A stretch of DNA of 64,000 nt from Amycolatopsis oliviviridis (GTDB lineage: Bacteria; Actinomycetota; Actinomycetes; Mycobacteriales; Pseudonocardiaceae): positions 480,979-544,978 of the forward strand of contig NZ_BNAY01000006.1 in the NCBI RefSeq assembly GCF_014654365.1, in the 5' to 3' direction. The notes below the pieces were generated by a model, which saw only the letters and a list, made by a program, of their open reading frames with translations, was not told the DNA's origin and did no database searches. The position numbers were made by a program, and so were the translations under genes. Position 1 is the stretch's first letter; every line of letters begins with the position of its first letter. This document shows, piece after piece, positions 60,430-64,000 of the stretch.

Positions 60430-60876
60430 GTGAACACCATCGACCAGCGAATCGTTTCATGCCTGATGGCCAACGCGAGGTCCAGCTACGCCGACATCGG
60501 CAAGGTCGTCGGCCTGTCCGCGCCCGCGGTGAAACGACGGGTCGACCGGCTGCTCGAAACCGGGGTCCTGCGCGGCTTCACCGCGGTCGTCGATCCCGAG
60601 GCGCTGGGCTGGGGCACCGAGGCTTTCGTCGAGATGACCTGCAACGGGAACATCACCCCGGCCCGGATCCGCGCCCGGCTGGAGCCGTTGCCGGAGGTCG
60701 TCGCGGCCTACACGGTGTCCGGCGCGGCCGACGCGATCGTCCACCTGCGCGCGTCGGACATCCATCACCTGGAGACCGCGCTGGAGCGGCTGCGCGGCCT
60801 GGAGATCGTCGACCGCACGGTCTCGACCGTCGTCCTTTCCCGGTTGCTGGAACGCCCGCCGACGCCGGAAGCGTGA
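60430..60876 (+). CDS. Lrp/AsnC-family transcriptional regulator
   Basis: 148 residues from the GTG at 60430 (TTG at 60424 also in frame). No ribosome site is visible, and TAAACA lies about 12 bases upstream, so the transcript may be leaderless. The winged helix (IDQRIVSCLMANARSSYADI, GLSAPAVKRRVDRLLETGVL) and the RAM effector domain (VAAYTVSGAADAIVHLRASD) are clear. It probably senses an amino acid and controls the divergent DDAH-like gene. Confidence 0.88.
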   Translation: MNTIDQRIVSCLMANARSSYADIGKVVGLSAPAVKRRVDRLLETGVLRGFTAVVDPEALGWGTEAFVEMTCNGNITPARIRARLEPLPEVVAAYTVSGAADAIVHLRASDIHHLETALERLRGLEIVDRTVSTVVLSRLLERPPTPEA

Positions 60877-60889
60877 CACCCTCGGCCCG

Positions 60890-61642
60890 GTGACCGATCA
60901 GATCCGCTCCAGCCACGACGGCGGCGTCGCCGTGCTCACCATCGACGCCCCCGCGACCCGTAACGCCCTGACCCTCGACCTGTCCGCGCAGCTGGCCGCG
61001 GCCGTCGCGCGCGCCGAAGCCGACGAGAGTGTCCACGCCTTGGTCATCACCGGCGCCCCTCCCGCCTTCTGCGCGGGCGCCGACCTGGACACCCTCGCCG
61101 ACGCCCGGGAGGACGGGCTCCGCGCGATCTATGCCGGGTTTCTCTCGGTGGCGCACTGTTCCCTGCCGACGATCGCCGCGGTCGGCGGCGCGGCCGTCGG
61201 CGCCGGATTGAACCTCGCGCTCGCCGCGGACGTCCGCATCGTGGGAAAAAGGGCGAAGTTCGTGGCCAGATTTCTCGATCTCGGCATCCATCCCGGCGGC
61301 GGGATGACGTGGATGATCCAGCGGCTCGTCGGACCGCAGAAGGCCGCGGCGATGACACTCTTCGGCGAGATCGTCGACGCCGAAGCCGCTGTCGAATGCG
61401 GGCTCGCGCTCCGGCTCGTCGAAGGGGATCCGGTCGAAGCGGCCCGTGAACTGGCGAAACCCGCCGTCGGCGCCCCGCGCGACGTCCTGCTGGCGACGAA
61501 ACGCACGCTCCGGCACACCGCTTCACTGACCGACCATTCGGCCGCCGTCGACGCCGAGATCGAGCCGCAGATCGCGTCACTCACCGCACCCGCGTTCGCC
61601 GAACGACTCACCAAGCTGCGCGCGGCCATTACCGGCCGATGA
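60890..61642 (+). CDS. Enoyl-CoA hydratase/isomerase family protein
   Basis: 250 residues from a GTG at 60890, 13 bp after the lrp stop. The crotonase signatures PAFCAGADLDTL and AAVGGAAVGAGLNLALAADV form the oxyanion hole and CoA site. The usual catalytic Glu positions are replaced in the IHPGGGMTW region by residues common in non-hydratase crotonases, so its reaction is open. Probably cotranscribed with lrp. Confidence 0.87.
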   Translation: MTDQIRSSHDGGVAVLTIDAPATRNALTLDLSAQLAAAVARAEADESVHALVITGAPPAFCAGADLDTLADAREDGLRAIYAGFLSVAHCSLPTIAAVGGAAVGAGLNLALAADVRIVGKRAKFVARFLDLGIHPGGGMTWMIQRLVGPQKAAAMTLFGEIVDAEAAVECGLALRLVEGDPVEAARELAKPAVGAPRDVLLATKRTLRHTASLTDHSAAVDAEIEPQIASLTAPAFAERLTKLRAAITGR

Positions 61643-61710
61643 CCGTTCCTCGACCGGACTTCACTACGCTGGAACGAGATACGCCTCACAATCGGGGCGC
61701 ATCAATGACC

Positions 61711-61725
61711 GTTACCATCGGTAAC
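61711..61725. promoter_or_regulatory. Palindrome GTTACC-ATC-GGTAAC upstream of korAB
   Basis: A perfect 6-bp inverted repeat with a 3-bp centre lies about 205 bp ahead of the korA start and 70 bp after the enoyl-CoA hydratase stop. It has the size of an operator for a dimeric repressor. The core GGTAAC is the same hexamer as in the AICE iterons; this may be chance. Confidence 0.45.
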
Positions 61726-61931
61726 ACATAAACCGGAAAACCCCCGCTCAGCGCCGAGCTCAGGACACTCGAGAAGTAGGTCCAGACCGTTTTTACGGCA
61801 ACCTGGGAAGTGTGCCGAGGACTAACCTCGGGACATGGCACCTGTGACCTGGCCGACACCGCCGGGCGAGGCACCCGATCTCCGGCACGGCCGGGGACGA
61901 CGCACGTCGGGAGAGAGGGAATCCCTGACCT

Positions 61932-63835
61932 ATGAGCACGAGTGCGAACGGCAACGGCTCCTTGTCGGCCGTCAGGCCCACCGAGGTCGCCAAGCTGGAC
62001 CGGGTGGTCATCCGGTTCGCCGGTGACTCCGGTGACGGCATGCAGCTGACGGGCGACAGGTTCACTTCGGAAGCGGCGGCCTTCGGCAACGACCTGTCCA
62101 CCATGCCGAACTTCCCCGCGGAGATCCGCGCGCCACAGGGCACCATCCCCGGCGTCTCGAGCTTCCAGGTGCACTTCGCCGACTACGACATCCTGACGCC
62201 GGGTGACCGGCCGGACGTCCTGGTCGCCATGAACCCCGCCGCACTGAAGGCGAACCTCGCCGACGTCCCGTCAGGTGGGACGATCATCCTCAACACCGAC
62301 GAGTTCTCGAAGCGGAACCTGGTCAAGGTCGGTTTCGAGAACGATCCGCTCGACGACGACACCCTTTCGGCGTATCAAGTGCACCGGGTGGCCATGTCGA
62401 CGTTGACCAGGGGCGCGCTCGAAGAGACCGGACTGTCCAAAAAGGACGCCGAACGCGCTAAGAACATGTTCGCGCTCGGGCTGCTCTCCTGGATGTACCA
62501 CCGGCCGACAGAGGGCACCGAACGGTTCCTCCGCGAGAAGTTCGCGAAGAAGGCCGACATCGCCGAGGCCAACATCCTGGCCTTCCGCGCCGGCTGGAAC
62601 TACGGCGAGACGACGGAGTCGTTCGCGACGACGTACGAGGTCGCGCCCGCGAAGCTGAACCAGGGCACGTACCGCCAGATCACCGGGAACACCGCGCTGG
62701 CGTACGGGCTGGTCGCCGCCGGGCAGCAGTCCGGACTGCAGATCCTGCTGGGCACGTACCCGATCACTCCGGCGTCGGACATCCTCCACGAGCTGTCCAA
62801 GCACAAGAACTACGGCATCCTCACCTTCCAGGCCGAGGACGAGATCGCCGGGATCGGCGCGGCGCTCGGCGCCTCCTACGGCGGTGCGCTGGGCGTCACC
62901 TCGACGTCCGGGCCCGGTGTCGCGCTGAAGTCCGAGGCCATCGGCCTCGCGGTGATGACCGAGCTGCCCTTGGTCGTCGTCGACGTCCAGCGCGGCGGCC
63001 CGTCGACCGGGCTGCCGACCAAGACCGAGCAGGCCGACCTGCTGCAGGCGATGTTCGGCCGCAACGGCGAATCCCCGGTGCCGATCGTCGCGCCGCTGTC
63101 CCCCGCGGACTGCTTCGACGCGGCGCTGGAAGCCACCCGGATCGCGCTGAAGTACCGCACCCCGGTCTTCCTGCTGTCGGACGGCGCGATCGCGAACGGC
63201 TCCGAGCCGTGGCTGATCCCGGACGTCGACCAGCTGCCGGATCTGCGGGTGGAATTCGCCACCGAGCCGAATGCCGAGGACGGCTCCGGGGAATTCTGGC
63301 CCTATGTCCGCGACCCTGAAACCCTCGCCCGCGAGTGGGCGGTGCCGGGCGTGGCCGGTCTCCAGCACCGCATCGGCGGGCTGGAGAAGGCCGACAAGAC
63401 CGGCCACATCTCCTACGACCCCGACAACCACGACAAGATGGTCCGCCTGCGCCAGGCCAAGATCGACGGCATCGACGTCCCGGACCTCGTCGTCGACGAC
63501 CCGAGCGGCGGCAAGGCCCGCGTGCTGGCACTCGGCTGGGGCTCCTCCTACGGGCCGATCGGCGCCGCGTGCCGCCGGGTCCGCAAGGAAGGCATGCCGA
63601 TCGCGCAGGCGCATCTGCGGCATCTCAACCCGTTCCCGGGCAACCTCGGTGACGTACTCCGTTCGTACGACACCGTGGTCGTCCCTGAAATGAACCTCGG
63701 CCAGCTGTCGATGCTCCTCAGGGCCAAGTACCTCGTCGACGTGAAGTCGTACACGAAGGTCGCCGGGCTGCCCTTCAAGGCGGAGGAGCTGCAAGGCGTG
63801 TTCACGGAGATCATCACCAGTACGGAGGCGGCGAA

Positions 63836-63839
<4 letters not shown>
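61932..63839 (+). CDS. korA: 2-oxoglutarate ferredoxin oxidoreductase subunit alpha
   Basis: 635 residues behind GGGAGAGAGGG. The N-terminal gamma-type domain (RVVIRFAGDSGDGMQLTGDR) is fused to the pyrimidine-binding alpha domain (LLGTYPITPASDILHEL, then TSTSGPGVALKSEAIGLAV and VDVQRGGPSTGLPTKTEQ), as in actinobacterial KorA. With KorB it makes the TPP- and iron-sulfur-dependent complex that oxidises 2-oxoglutarate to succinyl-CoA and reduces ferredoxin. The stop overlaps the korB start (GTGA). Confidence 0.93.

Positions 63840-64000
<161 letters not shown>

Overview
This window comes from a high-GC actinomycete. Amycolatopsis or a close Pseudonocardiaceae relative is my inference, from the AICE-type integrated element, the F420/LLM oxidoreductases, the actinobacterial KorAB pair and many GTG/TTG starts. 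It splits into an integrated mobile element (1-11071), a mixed chromosomal stretch (11190-23960), a 30 kb extracellular-polysaccharide locus (24257-54921) and a second mixed stretch (54922-64000).

Region 1 is most of an actinomycete integrative and conjugative element (AICE) seated in the 3' end of a tRNA-Tyr gene. From right to left it has the tyrosine integrase, a small excisionase, a dense two-part array of 9-bp iterons (probable replication origin), a DUF3631 ATPase and a DnaB-N-like partner, a secreted HNH-type lipoprotein, an FtsK-like TraB translocase, a run of overlapping small spread-type genes, and a leftward GntR/UTRA repressor. A cluster of CATCCC operator half-sites lies between the repressor and the rightward operon. 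One small membrane protein in the operon resembles the effector subunit of Pycsar anti-phage systems. A glycosyltransferase gene downstream of the repressor runs off the left edge, so the left end of the element is not visible.

Region 2 holds YajQ, a lipoprotein, a sialidase-fold secreted protein, RmlA, two adjacent LLM flavin monooxygenases, HtpX, a YVTN beta-propeller protein, an F420-type LLM oxidoreductase, a BtrH_N/DUF4872 protein, a 4HBT thioesterase and a secreted subtilisin.

Region 3 is made of two large, translationally coupled operons that converge at 37.5-38.6 kb. The rightward one (24257-37508) encodes a sugar-modifying cassette: C-methyltransferase, sugar nucleotidyltransferase, PIG-L deacetylase, SDR epimerase, a DUF4910 aminopeptidase-like zinc protein, flippase, GT2, pyruvyltransferase, RmlC-like epimerase and a class III aminotransferase. 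It ends in two secreted parallel beta-helix proteins. The leftward one (54921-38589) encodes an AlgD-like GDP-mannose dehydrogenase, two GT4 enzymes, two Wzz-like proteins, AsnB, a dehydrogenase/Gfo-Idh fusion, a heparinase II/III protein, a third beta-helix lipoprotein, a Wzy-like ligase/polymerase and a PAP2 phosphatase. Together they look like a Wzx/Wzy pathway for a uronate-containing, pyruvylated surface polysaccharide. No initiating sugar-phosphate transferase is seen in the window.

Region 4 has an AbiEi/DUF559-like gene flanked by two copies of a 70-bp palindrome and preceded by two perfect DnaA boxes. It also has a secreted SdrD_B/CARDB-like protein with a suspicious in-frame TGA, a GH75 chitosanase beside a polysaccharide deacetylase, a DDAH-type hydrolase divergent from an Lrp regulator, an enoyl-CoA hydratase, and KorA with the start of KorB.
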